Assembly (NCBI GenBank): GCA_022822185.1 | Contig: JAJECE010000011.1 | Coordinates: forward strand, 1 to 64,000 | Reading direction: 5' to 3' | From: Rhodothermales bacterium | GTDB taxonomy: Bacteria; Bacteroidota; Rhodothermia; Rhodothermales; Bin80 | Length of the DNA: 64,000 nt | Shown here: positions 55,576 through 64,000 of the stretch, in pieces | Layout: every line of letters begins with the position of its first letter | Numbering within the stretch: the stretch's first letter is position 1 | Notes under the pieces: model-generated | The model's input: only the letters and a program-made list of their open reading frames with translations | Told to the model about the DNA's origin: nothing | Database searches by the model: none | Program-made: the position numbers and the translations under genes

Positions 55576-57660
55576 TCAGCAGACCACGGAACCAGGCTCG
55601 CTCTCTGAGGCAACCAATGTGAGCGCACCCTCTCTGTCCTCTGCCATGAGAAGCATTCCCTGACTCTCCAGCCCCATCATTCTCCTGGGAGCCAGATTCG
55701 CAACCACCACAACCGAACGGCCAACCATTTCCTCCGGCACAAAATGCTCGGCAACCCCCGCTAGAATCTGACGGGTTTCATCGCCGAGATCCACTTGCAG
55801 TTTCAGCAATTTTTTTGATTTCGGGATTGGTTCCGCACTGAGAATGCGACCAGCCCGCAGATCCATCTTCACAAAATCATCATAGATGATCGTCGACTTC
55901 GCCTTCGCATATGGAGGCACTGCTGCCGGTTCGGTGGATTCTAATTTTTCTATTTGTGTCTGAATGGTATCGTCCGTTACTTTATGAAAAAGAATTTCTT
56001 TCCTGCCAAGCACATGCCCCGCCGAAAGGGGTGAAGAGGCCGCCTCCAACCAGCCGAGCCCCTCCGAATCACCGGAGTCGGGCAGACTGGACCGCACGCC
56101 CTCAAAGCCTAACATTCCCCGGAGTTTCTCCGCTGAAAACGGAAGCACCGGATCCATCAGCACCGACAAAGCGGCCGCAATCTGCAAGGATACATGAACC
56201 GTATTCGCACACCGGGATCGGTCAGTCTTCCGGGATATCCAGGGAGCCTGGTCGTTGAAGTACTTGTTCCCTAACCTTGCGATATTCATCGTCAAACGCA
56301 CCGCTTCGCGGAACCGGAACCGCTCGTAGGCGGCTCCGATCTGCTCCGGGTACGCAGCCAATTCGGCAAGGGCCGCTTCATCTGCCTCCGAAGGATCCGA
56401 CAGCGGGGGGACCTTACCGTCAAACTCACGCTCGGCAAAGGTCAGTGCGCGGTTTATAAAGTTACCCAGTATATCCGCCAACTCACTGTTGACGCGCGTC
56501 TGAAAATCATTCCAGTTAAAATCAGAATCCTTGGACTCCGGGAGCGTACTGGCCAGAACATAGCGTAAAAGATCTGGCGGAAATTCTTCCAGATACTCGT
56601 GCAGCCATACCGCCCATCCCCGGCTCGTAGACAGTTTGCTGCCCTCAATATTCAGGAACTCATTCGCAGGAACCTGATCCGGGACGACATATTCCCCGTA
56701 TGCCATCAACATGGCCGGAAACATCAGGGTATGAAATACGATATTGTCCTTTCCGATAAAATGAATCAATCTTGACCCTTCATCCTGCCAATAGAGCTTC
56801 CACAGCTCTGGATCCCCTTTGCGCTCCGCCCACTCCCGCGTGGACGAAATGTACCCGATGGGTGCATCAAACCACACATAAATCACTTTTCCCTCGGATT
56901 CCACACCCGCCACATCTGCGGCCTCTCTGGGAACAGGAACCCCCCAGGGGACATCACGGGTGATCGCCCGATCCCGCAACCCGTCGGTAAACCACGCTCC
57001 GATCTGCCCAAGAACATTCGGCTTCCATTCGGGATGACTGGCAATGTACGCTTCCAACCGGCTCTGCCACTCGCCTAAAGGCAAATACCAGTGCGTGGTC
57101 GGACGCAATTCCGGGACTGCATCGGTCAGTGTACTCCGTGGATTTTTGATCTCAGTCGGACTCAGCGATGCACCGCACTTTTCACATTGATCACCATACG
57201 CATCATCATGGTCACAGGCAGGACAATCGCCATGCACAAAACGGTCGGCAAGAAACACCTTCGCCTCCGGATCATACAGATGCTCTTCACGCCTCAATAC
57301 AAACTCACTGGATAGCCTTCGAAAAAAATCCTGGCTGGTGTCTGTGTGAACCTCACGTGTCGTGCGGCTATAGTTGTCAAAACTGATCCCCACCCCCTGA
57401 AAACTGTCCTGAATGAGGGGATGATAACGATCCACAACTTCCTGCGGAGTAATCTTCTCCTGCATTGCCTGCATCACGATTGCCACCCCGTATTCATCGG
57501 ATCCGCAGACATAGACCACATCCCGCCCCTGCAACCTCAAATACCGGACATACATATCCGCCGGTAGATATGCACCTGCAAGATGTCCGATGTGCACCGG
57601 ACCATTTGCATATGGTAACGCGGAGGTCACCAATGTGCGCTGAAAAGATGTGTCCGGCAT
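55576..57660 (-). CDS. metG: Methionyl-tRNA synthetase
   Basis: Class I synthetase charging tRNA-Met. The HIGH-type motif is in NGPVHIGHLAGAYLPADMYV. The zinc knuckle region has CPACDHDD and QCEKCGASLSP. The KMSKS-type loop is SKLSTSRG. The anticodon-binding helical domain follows, and the C-terminal 110 residues form a tRNA-binding OB domain (FVKMDLRAGRILSAEPIP) that dimerises the enzyme. Length of 694 residues is normal for the two-zinc-knuckle long type. Confidence 0.95.
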   Translation of the reverse strand: MPDTSFQRTLVTSALPYANGPVHIGHLAGAYLPADMYVRYLRLQGRDVVYVCGSDEYGVAIVMQAMQEKITPQEVVDRYHPLIQDSFQGVGISFDNYSRTTREVHTDTSQDFFRRLSSEFVLRREEHLYDPEAKVFLADRFVHGDCPACDHDDAYGDQCEKCGASLSPTEIKNPRSTLTDAVPELRPTTHWYLPLGEWQSRLEAYIASHPEWKPNVLGQIGAWFTDGLRDRAITRDVPWGVPVPREAADVAGVESEGKVIYVWFDAPIGYISSTREWAERKGDPELWKLYWQDEGSRLIHFIGKDNIVFHTLMFPAMLMAYGEYVVPDQVPANEFLNIEGSKLSTSRGWAVWLHEYLEEFPPDLLRYVLASTLPESKDSDFNWNDFQTRVNSELADILGNFINRALTFAEREFDGKVPPLSDPSEADEAALAELAAYPEQIGAAYERFRFREAVRLTMNIARLGNKYFNDQAPWISRKTDRSRCANTVHVSLQIAAALSVLMDPVLPFSAEKLRGMLGFEGVRSSLPDSGDSEGLGWLEAASSPLSAGHVLGRKEILFHKVTDDTIQTQIEKLESTEPAAVPPYAKAKSTIIYDDFVKMDLRAGRILSAEPIPKSKKLLKLQVDLGDETRQILAGVAEHFVPEEMVGRSVVVVANLAPRRMMGLESQGMLLMAEDREGALTLVASESEPGSVVC

Positions 57661-57787
57661 GGGGTATAAGGCTTATCTGCCGTTTAACAAAAACATATCG
57701 CTACGGATCCTGCCCCCATAAATGAGTACTCCCGCGCCAAATTGTGTACTTGTGCGTACAAGGTAAATTCAATCATCTCTCACAGTA

Positions 57788-58390
57788 ATGGAGTCTGTTA
57801 CTTATACTCGGCAAAGTTTGATCACCCGAAAGACCGGAGAAACCGACATCTCAGTCCGGTTGAATCTTGATGGAACCGGAACTTACAGAAACCAGACGGG
57901 CATTGGATTTCTGGACCATATGCTGGATCTCTTTACAAAACACGGCCAATTTGATCTCACTGTCGAGTGCAGCGGCGATCTGGAGGTGGACGAACACCAC
58001 ACCGTAGAAGATGTCGGGATCTGCCTTGGTCAGGCACTCCGGAAAGCGCTGGGAAACAAAGCCCATATTGCGCGCTACGGCCATACATACGTGCCAATGG
58101 ACGAAACATTGGTCCGCACGGTGATTGATCTTTCCGGCCGGTTCATACTTTACTTTGAGGGGAAGTTTGACCGTCCAGCCGTTGGCGACCTCCCGACCGA
58201 ACTGGTGCAGCATTTCTGGTACAGTTTTGCAGAACATGCACATTGCACCCTGCACATCAGCATCCTCTATGGCATTAATACGCATCACAAGATTGAAGCG
58301 ATCTTCAAATCTGTCGGGCGTGCATTAAATATCGCTGTGCAGCGGAACGAAGCAAATTCAAAAATGCCCTCAACCAAAGGAATACTCTAA
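57788..58390 (+). CDS. hisB: Imidazoleglycerol-phosphate dehydratase
   Basis: Sixth step of histidine synthesis. Diagnostic segments are GIGFLDHMLDLFTKHGQFDL, DEHHTVEDVGICLGQALR and the C-terminal NTHHKIEAIFKSVGRALN, each with paired metal-binding His. Monofunctional (no phosphatase domain), 200 residues. First gene of a five-gene operon. Confidence 0.96.
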   Translation: MESVTYTRQSLITRKTGETDISVRLNLDGTGTYRNQTGIGFLDHMLDLFTKHGQFDLTVECSGDLEVDEHHTVEDVGICLGQALRKALGNKAHIARYGHTYVPMDETLVRTVIDLSGRFILYFEGKFDRPAVGDLPTELVQHFWYSFAEHAHCTLHISILYGINTHHKIEAIFKSVGRALNIAVQRNEANSKMPSTKGIL

Positions 58391-58393
58391 AAC

Positions 58394-59215
58394 ATGTCTT
58401 TAATTCATCAAAACATCGCCGTTATCGGTGCAGGTAATATCGGCCGTGCACTCGTCAGAGGATTAATCACGGGCGGACATATTGATCCATCAAAGGTTCG
58501 GGCAACCCGCCGCAACCAAAATTCACTGGATATTCTGCAAGAAAAGTTACCCGGAGTATCCCTGGGGACGGACAACAAGGAAGCGGTTAAAGGCGCTTCG
58601 GTGATCGTATTGGCAGTAAAACCTGCAAACTGGCTGGCCGTTGTTGAAGAAATCCGTGAATTCACGGAACCGGATACGCTGATTGTGTCCGTCCTCGCCG
58701 GTCTCACAACTGCTCGTATTGCACAGGAATTCCCTGCGAATCAGCCGGTGATCCGTACTATGCCGAACACGCCGATGATGGTATATCAGGGAGCAACGGC
58801 CGTCTGCGCAGGGGATTCGGCCTCCGATGAACACCTTCAGCTGGTTCGCGAAATGTTTGAAGCCGTTGGAAGAGTCGAGAAAGTGCCGGAATATCTGATG
58901 GATGCGGTCACTGGACTCAGCGGTAGTGGTCCGGCCTACGTCTACATGCTGATTGAAGCCCTGACCGATGCCGGCGTAAAGCAGGGACTCCCCCGCTCAA
59001 CCGCATTCAGATTGACCAAACAAACAGTACTGGGAGCAGCAAAACTCGCAGATCAAACCGACAAGCATCCGGCAATCCTGCGTGACGAAGTGACCACACC
59101 CGGTGGAACCTCTATCGCAGCAATTGCGGAATTAGAACAACATGGCCTGCGCACAATGTTCATCCACGCGGTCGCGACCGCGACGGAGCGCTCCAAGGAA
59201 CTCAGTGGTAATTGA
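58394..59215 (+). CDS. proC: Pyrroline-5-carboxylate reductase
   Basis: Last step of proline synthesis. Rossmann motif NIAVIGAGNIGRALVRGLIT, then VIVLAVKPANW, IRTMPNTPMMVYQGATAV, and the family signature LSGSGPAYVYMLIEALTDAG. Also LRDEVTTPGGTSIAAI. 273 residues, intact. It is embedded in the his operon, 3 bases after hisB and 12 bases before hisH. Confidence 0.95.
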   Translation: MSLIHQNIAVIGAGNIGRALVRGLITGGHIDPSKVRATRRNQNSLDILQEKLPGVSLGTDNKEAVKGASVIVLAVKPANWLAVVEEIREFTEPDTLIVSVLAGLTTARIAQEFPANQPVIRTMPNTPMMVYQGATAVCAGDSASDEHLQLVREMFEAVGRVEKVPEYLMDAVTGLSGSGPAYVYMLIEALTDAGVKQGLPRSTAFRLTKQTVLGAAKLADQTDKHPAILRDEVTTPGGTSIAAIAELEQHGLRTMFIHAVATATERSKELSGN

Positions 59216-59227
59216 GGCTTCCCACCC

Positions 59228-59839
59228 ATGATCACCATCATTGACTACGGTATCGGGAATCTGCATTCCATTGAACGGGCGTTTCAGCATGTTACATCGG
59301 AGGTTATCCGTACGGATAATCCCAAGGCTATTCAGCAGGCGGAACGACTGGTACTGCCCGGTGTCGGTGCCTTCGGTGCCTGTATCCAGGAAGTAAGAAA
59401 GAGAGGATTGGAACAGCCAATCCAAGAGGCAACTGCCCGCGGAGTACCATTCCTGGGAATTTGTGTAGGGATGCAGATGCTCTTTGAATCCAGTTCAGAA
59501 AAAGGCTGGCACACCGGACTGGGATTACTGAAAGGAAATATTGAAGCATTGAAACCAAAGAATTCAACCCTGAAGATTCCCCACATGGGATGGAATGTGA
59601 TTTTGCCTGTGCAGGTCACTCCTCTGCTGTACAAATTGCCCGAAGATGCAAACTGCTATTTTGCACATTCATTCTTCGCAAATATCACCAATCCACAGGA
59701 GGTAGTTGCGTATACGGAGTACGGAGACATTCTCCCGGCAGTCGTAGGTCAAGACAACATCTACGGTGTGCAATTTCATCCTGAGAAGAGTCATGATGTG
59801 GGGCTTCGGATTTTGTCAAATTTTGCTCAACTCGTATGA
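59228..59839 (+). CDS. hisH: Imidazole glycerol phosphate synthase glutaminase subunit
   Basis: Class I glutamine amidotransferase that supplies ammonia to HisF. The nucleophile is in GVPFLGICVGMQMLFESS, and the His-Glu pair is in GVQFHPEKSHDVG. Length of 203 residues is normal. It overlaps hisA by 4 bases. Confidence 0.96.
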   Translation: MITIIDYGIGNLHSIERAFQHVTSEVIRTDNPKAIQQAERLVLPGVGAFGACIQEVRKRGLEQPIQEATARGVPFLGICVGMQMLFESSSEKGWHTGLGLLKGNIEALKPKNSTLKIPHMGWNVILPVQVTPLLYKLPEDANCYFAHSFFANITNPQEVVAYTEYGDILPAVVGQDNIYGVQFHPEKSHDVGLRILSNFAQLV

Positions 59840-60582
59840 TTATCCCGGTTCCAGCGATTGATATTCTCAATGGATGCTGTGTGCGCCTGATGCAGGGGGC
59901 ATACGATCAGGTCACCAACTATCACAAAGATCCGTTGATGGTTGCACGGCAATGGGAAGCCCAGGGAGCAACGCTGCTGCATGTAGTCGACCTTGATGCG
60001 GCAAGATCTGGAGGCAAAAAGAATAATATCGCAGTCATTGCCTCCATCGCAAAACACGTATCCATTCCAGTTCAAACCGGCGGCGGCATCCGTTCTAGTT
60101 CAGATGTCACCCGTATCCTTGATCTGGGAGTTCATCGTGCCATCATGGGCACTGCTGCCGTTGGCGATCCCTCGCTCGTCGGTACAATGGTCGAAAAATA
60201 CGGACCGGATCGTGTTGCAGTTGGTATTGATGCAGAGGCAGGTGAGGTGCGCGTGAGTGGATGGCTTGAAGGGACGGGGCTGCCTGCTTTTGAATTTGCA
60301 AAGCAGATGGAGCGGTATGGAGTACGCCGTATTATCTATACTGACATCCGCCGCGACGGCACGATGACCGGCCCCAATCTGAACGCGTATCGCACCTTAG
60401 GCATGCAACTTGAATCGGCACGACTGATGGCAAGCGGAGGCGTATCCGGGCCAAAAGATCTGAATGCCTTGCACGAACTGGAGTCTTTCAGAGTGGATTC
60501 GGTCATCATTGGTCGTGCACTCTATGAGGGCAAATTTTCAGAGCATACTCTCTGGCCGGAAGGATTAAGACGATGCCCCTAG
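59836..60582 (+). CDS. hisA: ProFAR isomerase
   Basis: TIM-barrel isomerase of histidine synthesis. Starts [20 protein letters not shown] with the catalytic Asp, then [33 protein letters not shown], and [14 protein letters not shown]. 248 residues. Overlaps hisF by 10 bases. Confidence 0.95.
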   Translation: MIIPVPAIDILNGCCVRLMQGAYDQVTNYHKDPLMVARQWEAQGATLLHVVDLDAARSGGKKNNIAVIASIAKHVSIPVQTGGGIRSSSDVTRILDLGVHRAIMGTAAVGDPSLVGTMVEKYGPDRVAVGIDAEAGEVRVSGWLEGTGLPAFEFAKQMERYGVRRIIYTDIRRDGTMTGPNLNAYRTLGMQLESARLMASGGVSGPKDLNALHELESFRVDSVIIGRALYEGKFSEHTLWPEGLRRCP

Positions 60583-61337
60583 CCAAACGGATTATCCCCT
60601 GTCTGGACGTAGATCAAGGGCGTGTCGTGAAAGGGATCCAGTTTGTGGATCTCGTTGATGCCGGAGATCCCCTGGAACAGGCGCACGTATATAACGAGGA
60701 AGGTGCTGATGAACTTGTCTTCCTGGATATTACAGCAACCCATGAAGGACGTGACATTATGCATGATGTCGTCCGTCAGACGGCGGAGCAGATTTTTATC
60801 CCGCTGACGGTTGGTGGAGGCATTCGAACTCTGGAGGACATGCGCAAAATGCTTCACGCCGGCGCCGATAAGGTCGCCATCAACTCCGCGGCAATCCGTA
60901 CCCCCAATCTTATTACCGAATGTGCAGAGGCATTCGGTGCGCAATGTGTAGTTGTTGCAATTGACATGAAGCGGCGGCCCCAGGGAGGCTGGGAGGTCTA
61001 CACGCATGGAGGCCGCCGAGCCACAGGGATTGATGGACTTGAATGGGCCAAAGAAGCCCAGTCACGGGGAGCCGGCGAATTACTGGTTACTTCCATGGAT
61101 CGGGATGGCACCCAGATTGGATATGATCTAGACCTGTTGAAGCGACTAGACGATTTAGTGCAACTCCCCGTGATCGCATCAGGTGGTGCGGGCACACTTG
61201 AGCATTTACTTGATGCTCTGCTGATCGGGCGTGCTCATGCGGTTCTCGCTGCATCCATGTTCCACTTTAAACAGGTCACGATCATGCAGGTCAAGCAATT
61301 CCTTCATGATCACGGGATTATCGTCAGATTTATTTGA
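60573..61337 (+). CDS. hisF: Imidazole glycerol phosphate synthase cyclase subunit
   Basis: TIM-barrel cyclase partner of HisH. Key parts: [67 protein letters not shown], and [13 protein letters not shown]. 254 residues, complete. Last gene of the operon; hisG, hisD, hisC, hisE and hisI are not in the window. Confidence 0.96.
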   Translation: MPLAKRIIPCLDVDQGRVVKGIQFVDLVDAGDPLEQAHVYNEEGADELVFLDITATHEGRDIMHDVVRQTAEQIFIPLTVGGGIRTLEDMRKMLHAGADKVAINSAAIRTPNLITECAEAFGAQCVVVAIDMKRRPQGGWEVYTHGGRRATGIDGLEWAKEAQSRGAGELLVTSMDRDGTQIGYDLDLLKRLDDLVQLPVIASGGAGTLEHLLDALLIGRAHAVLAASMFHFKQVTIMQVKQFLHDHGIIVRFI

Positions 61338-61773
61338 GACTATCGGCAGCACAAGGTGTGGAATTTTTGCCTGGAGCCATCTCAGATCCAATGTATGGGA
61401 ATATGCATATCACAATCTTGAAGGATTGTGCACCATCTGGAAGATGCTCACCAATGTTGAGCATCCGCGAGACGTACAGCGACTACCGGCAAGTCGGTGA
61501 GAGGCTGTTTCACACAATACGTAACGGCGTGCAGGGCGGATTGAACTGACGCAGGGGAATGGAGTCGCTGGCAGAAGTCGGATTTCCGAGCGCAGAGCAT
61601 GCCAATGTAGTCTAGGTTTGGCAAAGCGATGCCGCCGCCATCCCAGTTGTCCCTAGACAAAACTTGGCCCTATGTGTCTGGACGCTATGGCACAATGTCA
61701 TATTTTCAGGTGGAATTGTATCTACTCAGATCAGAATTTGTGAATCAAAGGCAAATATCTTATTCTGGTTCCT
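61338..61773. other. Intergenic region, no gene recognised
   Basis: About 430 bases between hisF and the cytochrome c-like gene. A 70-codon minus frame (61448-61660) has no family resemblance and is not called. There may be a promoter for the last gene near the right end. Confidence 0.5.
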
Positions 61774-64000
61774 ATGTTCCTGCGCCACTCACTTTTTTCT
61801 TTTCTACTCGCTTTGGTGGCATGTCAGCCTCCTGAGTCCACAGCCCCCACCATTCTGAGTTCTTCGGATCTTCCAGAATATGAACACATTCTGGATCATG
61901 CCGGGATCATCAGTAACTGGACGGAAGAATTCTATCATCACGGCCTGCAAATCTATCGCACCAATTGTTTTTCCTGCCACGGAACCCCCGGTATCCAGGG
62001 CACACTCCCCAATTCGCGGCAATTCTGGAAGGATTCTTTCAAGTATGGGAATGATCCGCTCTCTCTCTACAATACACTCACACTAGGGCGTGAATTTATG
62101 CCGCCGCAGTCACAGCTTACTCCGCAGGAAAAGTATGCGGTAATTCTATATCTCCGGGAAGAATTTCTGCGTGATCAAAATCCAGATGCGTTCTTTGAGA
62201 TTACTCCCTCTTATCTGGATCAACTTCCAAAAGGAACTTCCCTCGGCCCCGAACCAGTTCAAAGCACCCCGTGGAAAGTGATGGATTACGGCAGGTTCTT
62301 GATGCGAACCTATGAGATTGCAGATGCATCCGATGGACCAAAGGGCATCAACCGTCGAGGCAGCCCCATTCCCAATGAAAATTTTCTTGACCGGAATTTT
62401 GCATACAAGGGCATCGCAATCCGGCTTGATCCGGGAAGCGGTGGTATTGCAGCCGGGAATGCCTTTGTCCTGTTTGACCATGACCTCATGCGCATGGCCG
62501 CTTACTGGACCGAGAAAGGCTTCATTGATTGGGAAGACATCCTGCTGGATGACCAGCATAACGTCTTCCCCCGGATTGTAGGAGAATTACATGTTGAGAC
62601 GGCCATGGCACCAGGCTGGGTTAACCCGGCTACAGGTTCGGCAGAAGACCCGCGCTTTCGTGCAGTAGACGGCCGTCAGTTTGGCCCTCTGCCCCGAAAA
62701 TGGACGCACTACAAGGGCCTGTATGTACACGATGAAGATGTCATTCTCCATTACACCGTTGGAATGTCCCGAGTTCTTGAGTCATTTGGTTTGGAAGCAG
62801 ATACCCTATTAACTCGAACACTGAATATTACCGGAGTTACACGCCCCCTGACTCTCCATGCAGCCCCTGACAGCATAAAATTGACCGTCATTGCTTCTGT
62901 TGAGGGAATGTCTGAAGAGATACTCCGACAGGAAAATGGGATCCACCAGATCACCATCACTGCGGATGCCAACCTGAAATTGATCTATGGGGCCACTGGT
63001 GCTACTTCTGCTCCGCCAGATAATCTTGCACAGTATACACGGGGAGGCCCACCTGTTGAGTCTCCTGTACTTGAAGCGCCTATTCTCTCTGGAACCGGAG
63101 AAGGCTACACTGCGGATGTCCTTGCGCTTCCTTTGGAGAATCCCTGGAAAAGCAGGGTGCGTCCCACTGCGATTGATTTTTTGAATGGCGGGGACGATGC
63201 CGTCATAACAACAATAGACGGTGAGGTCTGGCACCTGTCGGGAATTGCCCGGCAGTCCGGGTTTATTGAATGGCGTCGTGTTGCCTCTGGACTCTTCCAG
63301 CCACTGGGAATCCGGGTGGTGAATGGGGGTATCTATGTGGGCAGTCGCAATCAGATTGCCCGCCTGCACGATTTGAATGGAGATGGCCAAACCGATTACT
63401 ATGAGAGTTTCAATAATGACCATCAGGTCACCGAACACTTTCATGAATTTGCAATGGGTTTGCAAACCGATGAGGAAGGGAATTTTTACTATGCAAAGAG
63501 CGCCCGACACGCCCGTCCTGCACTCATTCCTCACCACGGCACGCTCATTCGTGTGAGCGCAGATGGCCGGAAAAGCACCCTGATCGCCAAAGGGTTCCGG
63601 GCAGCGAACGGCGTGACGATCAATCCCGATGGTACATTCATGGTTACCGATCAGGAAGGACACTGGAATCCGATGAACCGAATCAATATCGTTGAACCTG
63701 GGGGGTTCTACGGCAACATGTACGGATACGGAGCCCCCGCCGACTCTTCGGATGATGCAATGGAGTCTCCTCTGGTATGGATTGACATGAAATATGACCG
63801 CTCACCTGCCGAACCGCTCTGGGCAACGAGTAATCGCTGGGGTCCACTTTCCAATAAACTTCTCAGTTTCTCCTACGGGTACGGTCGTATATTTCTTGTA
63901 ATGCTGCAATCGGTGGGAGAGATGGAGCAGGCTGGAATTGTGCAGCTGCCTCTGGATGATTTTCCGACTGGTCTGATGCGGGGGCGCATGAATCCTGTGG
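61774..64000 (+). CDS. Cytochrome c-like lipoprotein with large C-terminal domain, cut by window edge
   Basis: Open from ATG 61774 to the window end (742 codons). Lipobox LLALVAC near residue 17. A single haem site, NCFSCHGTPGIQG, is at about residue 68, with a possible distal Met in LTLGREFMPPQS. After about 100 residues a long extracellular part begins; its later half has a PQQ- or NHL-type repeat feel (VRPTAIDFLNGGDDAVITTI, NGGIYVGSRNQIARLHDLNG, GVTINPDGTFMVTDQEG) suggesting a beta-propeller. Proteins with this layout are common in polymer-degrading marine bacteria, often beside sulfatases, but I cannot name the substrate. Confidence 0.75.
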   Translation, partial: MFLRHSLFSFLLALVACQPPESTAPTILSSSDLPEYEHILDHAGIISNWTEEFYHHGLQIYRTNCFSCHGTPGIQGTLPNSRQFWKDSFKYGNDPLSLYNTLTLGREFMPPQSQLTPQEKYAVILYLREEFLRDQNPDAFFEITPSYLDQLPKGTSLGPEPVQSTPWKVMDYGRFLMRTYEIADASDGPKGINRRGSPIPNENFLDRNFAYKGIAIRLDPGSGGIAAGNAFVLFDHDLMRMAAYWTEKGFIDWEDILLDDQHNVFPRIVGELHVETAMAPGWVNPATGSAEDPRFRAVDGRQFGPLPRKWTHYKGLYVHDEDVILHYTVGMSRVLESFGLEADTLLTRTLNITGVTRPLTLHAAPDSIKLTVIASVEGMSEEILRQENGIHQITITADANLKLIYGATGATSAPPDNLAQYTRGGPPVESPVLEAPILSGTGEGYTADVLALPLENPWKSRVRPTAIDFLNGGDDAVITTIDGEVWHLSGIARQSGFIEWRRVASGLFQPLGIRVVNGGIYVGSRNQIARLHDLNGDGQTDYYESFNNDHQVTEHFHEFAMGLQTDEEGNFYYAKSARHARPALIPHHGTLIRVSADGRKSTLIAKGFRAANGVTINPDGTFMVTDQEGHWNPMNRINIVEPGGFYGNMYGYGAPADSSDDAMESPLVWIDMKYDRSPAEPLWATSNRWGPLSNKLLSFSYGYGRIFLVMLQSVGEMEQAGIVQLPLDDFPTGLMRGRMNPV

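Noticed and set aside
61448-61660. 70-codon minus-strand ORF after hisF
   Set aside because: No recognisable motif and no operon context; could be chance or a decayed fragment.
1-64000. CRISPR array
   Set aside because: No regularly spaced direct repeats of the usual size were noticed, and no cas genes are present.

Overview
The window is most consistent with a chromosomal segment of a bacterium in the Bacteroidota/Rhodothermota/Balneolota group. This is an inference. It rests on the mix of families (DUF4292 lipoprotein, GH3-family protein, folP-cdaA pair, POT transporter, sulfatase lipoprotein), on the near absence of strong Shine-Dalgarno sequences, and on two TAnnTTTG-type promoter boxes. 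Base composition is moderate (about half GC by eye).

Layout. 1-7.0 kb: the end of an IS605-type tnpB, a class A penicillin-binding protein, a sulfatase lipoprotein, and a decayed XRE-ImmA / small protein / DUF4411 operon. 7.7-18.5 kb: ispE, then a surface polysaccharide cluster (SLBB exporter, Wzz, ligase/polymerase, three glycosyltransferases, FkbM methyltransferase). 18.8-23.3 kb: a POT peptide transporter and a junkyard of a broken IS110 transposase flanked by two inverted group II intron 3' ends, one with a frameshifted reverse transcriptase. 23.4-26.2 kb: aspS, a pyrophosphatase-like gene, a tRNA-Lys(UUU) interrupted by a compact group I intron, and tRNA-Leu(GAG). 26.4-41.9 kb: mostly housekeeping genes (degenerate GAF/GGDEF-like protein, pcm, cdaA, folP, GH3-like, inositol phosphatase, sulfotransferase, class IV aminotransferase, queE, thioesterase, an FAD/Fe-S/MBL operon, nadK, DUF4292). 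41.9-55.4 kb: an accessory zone with a broken phage adenine methyltransferase, lpdA, a large type IIG-like restriction-methylation enzyme, an IS66 element, a circularly permuted ATP-grasp / alpha-E / transglutaminase operon (the last gene frameshifted), and a CfrBI-like restriction-modification pair. 55.6-64 kb: metG, a hisB-proC-hisH-hisA-hisF operon, and the start of a large cytochrome c-like lipoprotein that runs off the end.

Most noteworthy signals: (1) the group I intron in the anticodon loop of tRNA-Lys(UUU); (2) long poly-G/C tracts (9-10 bases) in or beside three defence-type genes, one of which controls whether a methyltransferase frame is joined to an upstream ATG, suggesting phase-variable restriction-modification; (3) a three-gene ImmA/small ORF/DUF4411 module in which only the putative toxin is broken; (4) two inverted copies of a group II intron 3' end around a dead IS110.

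All functional calls come from reading motifs and remembered family features. No database search was run.
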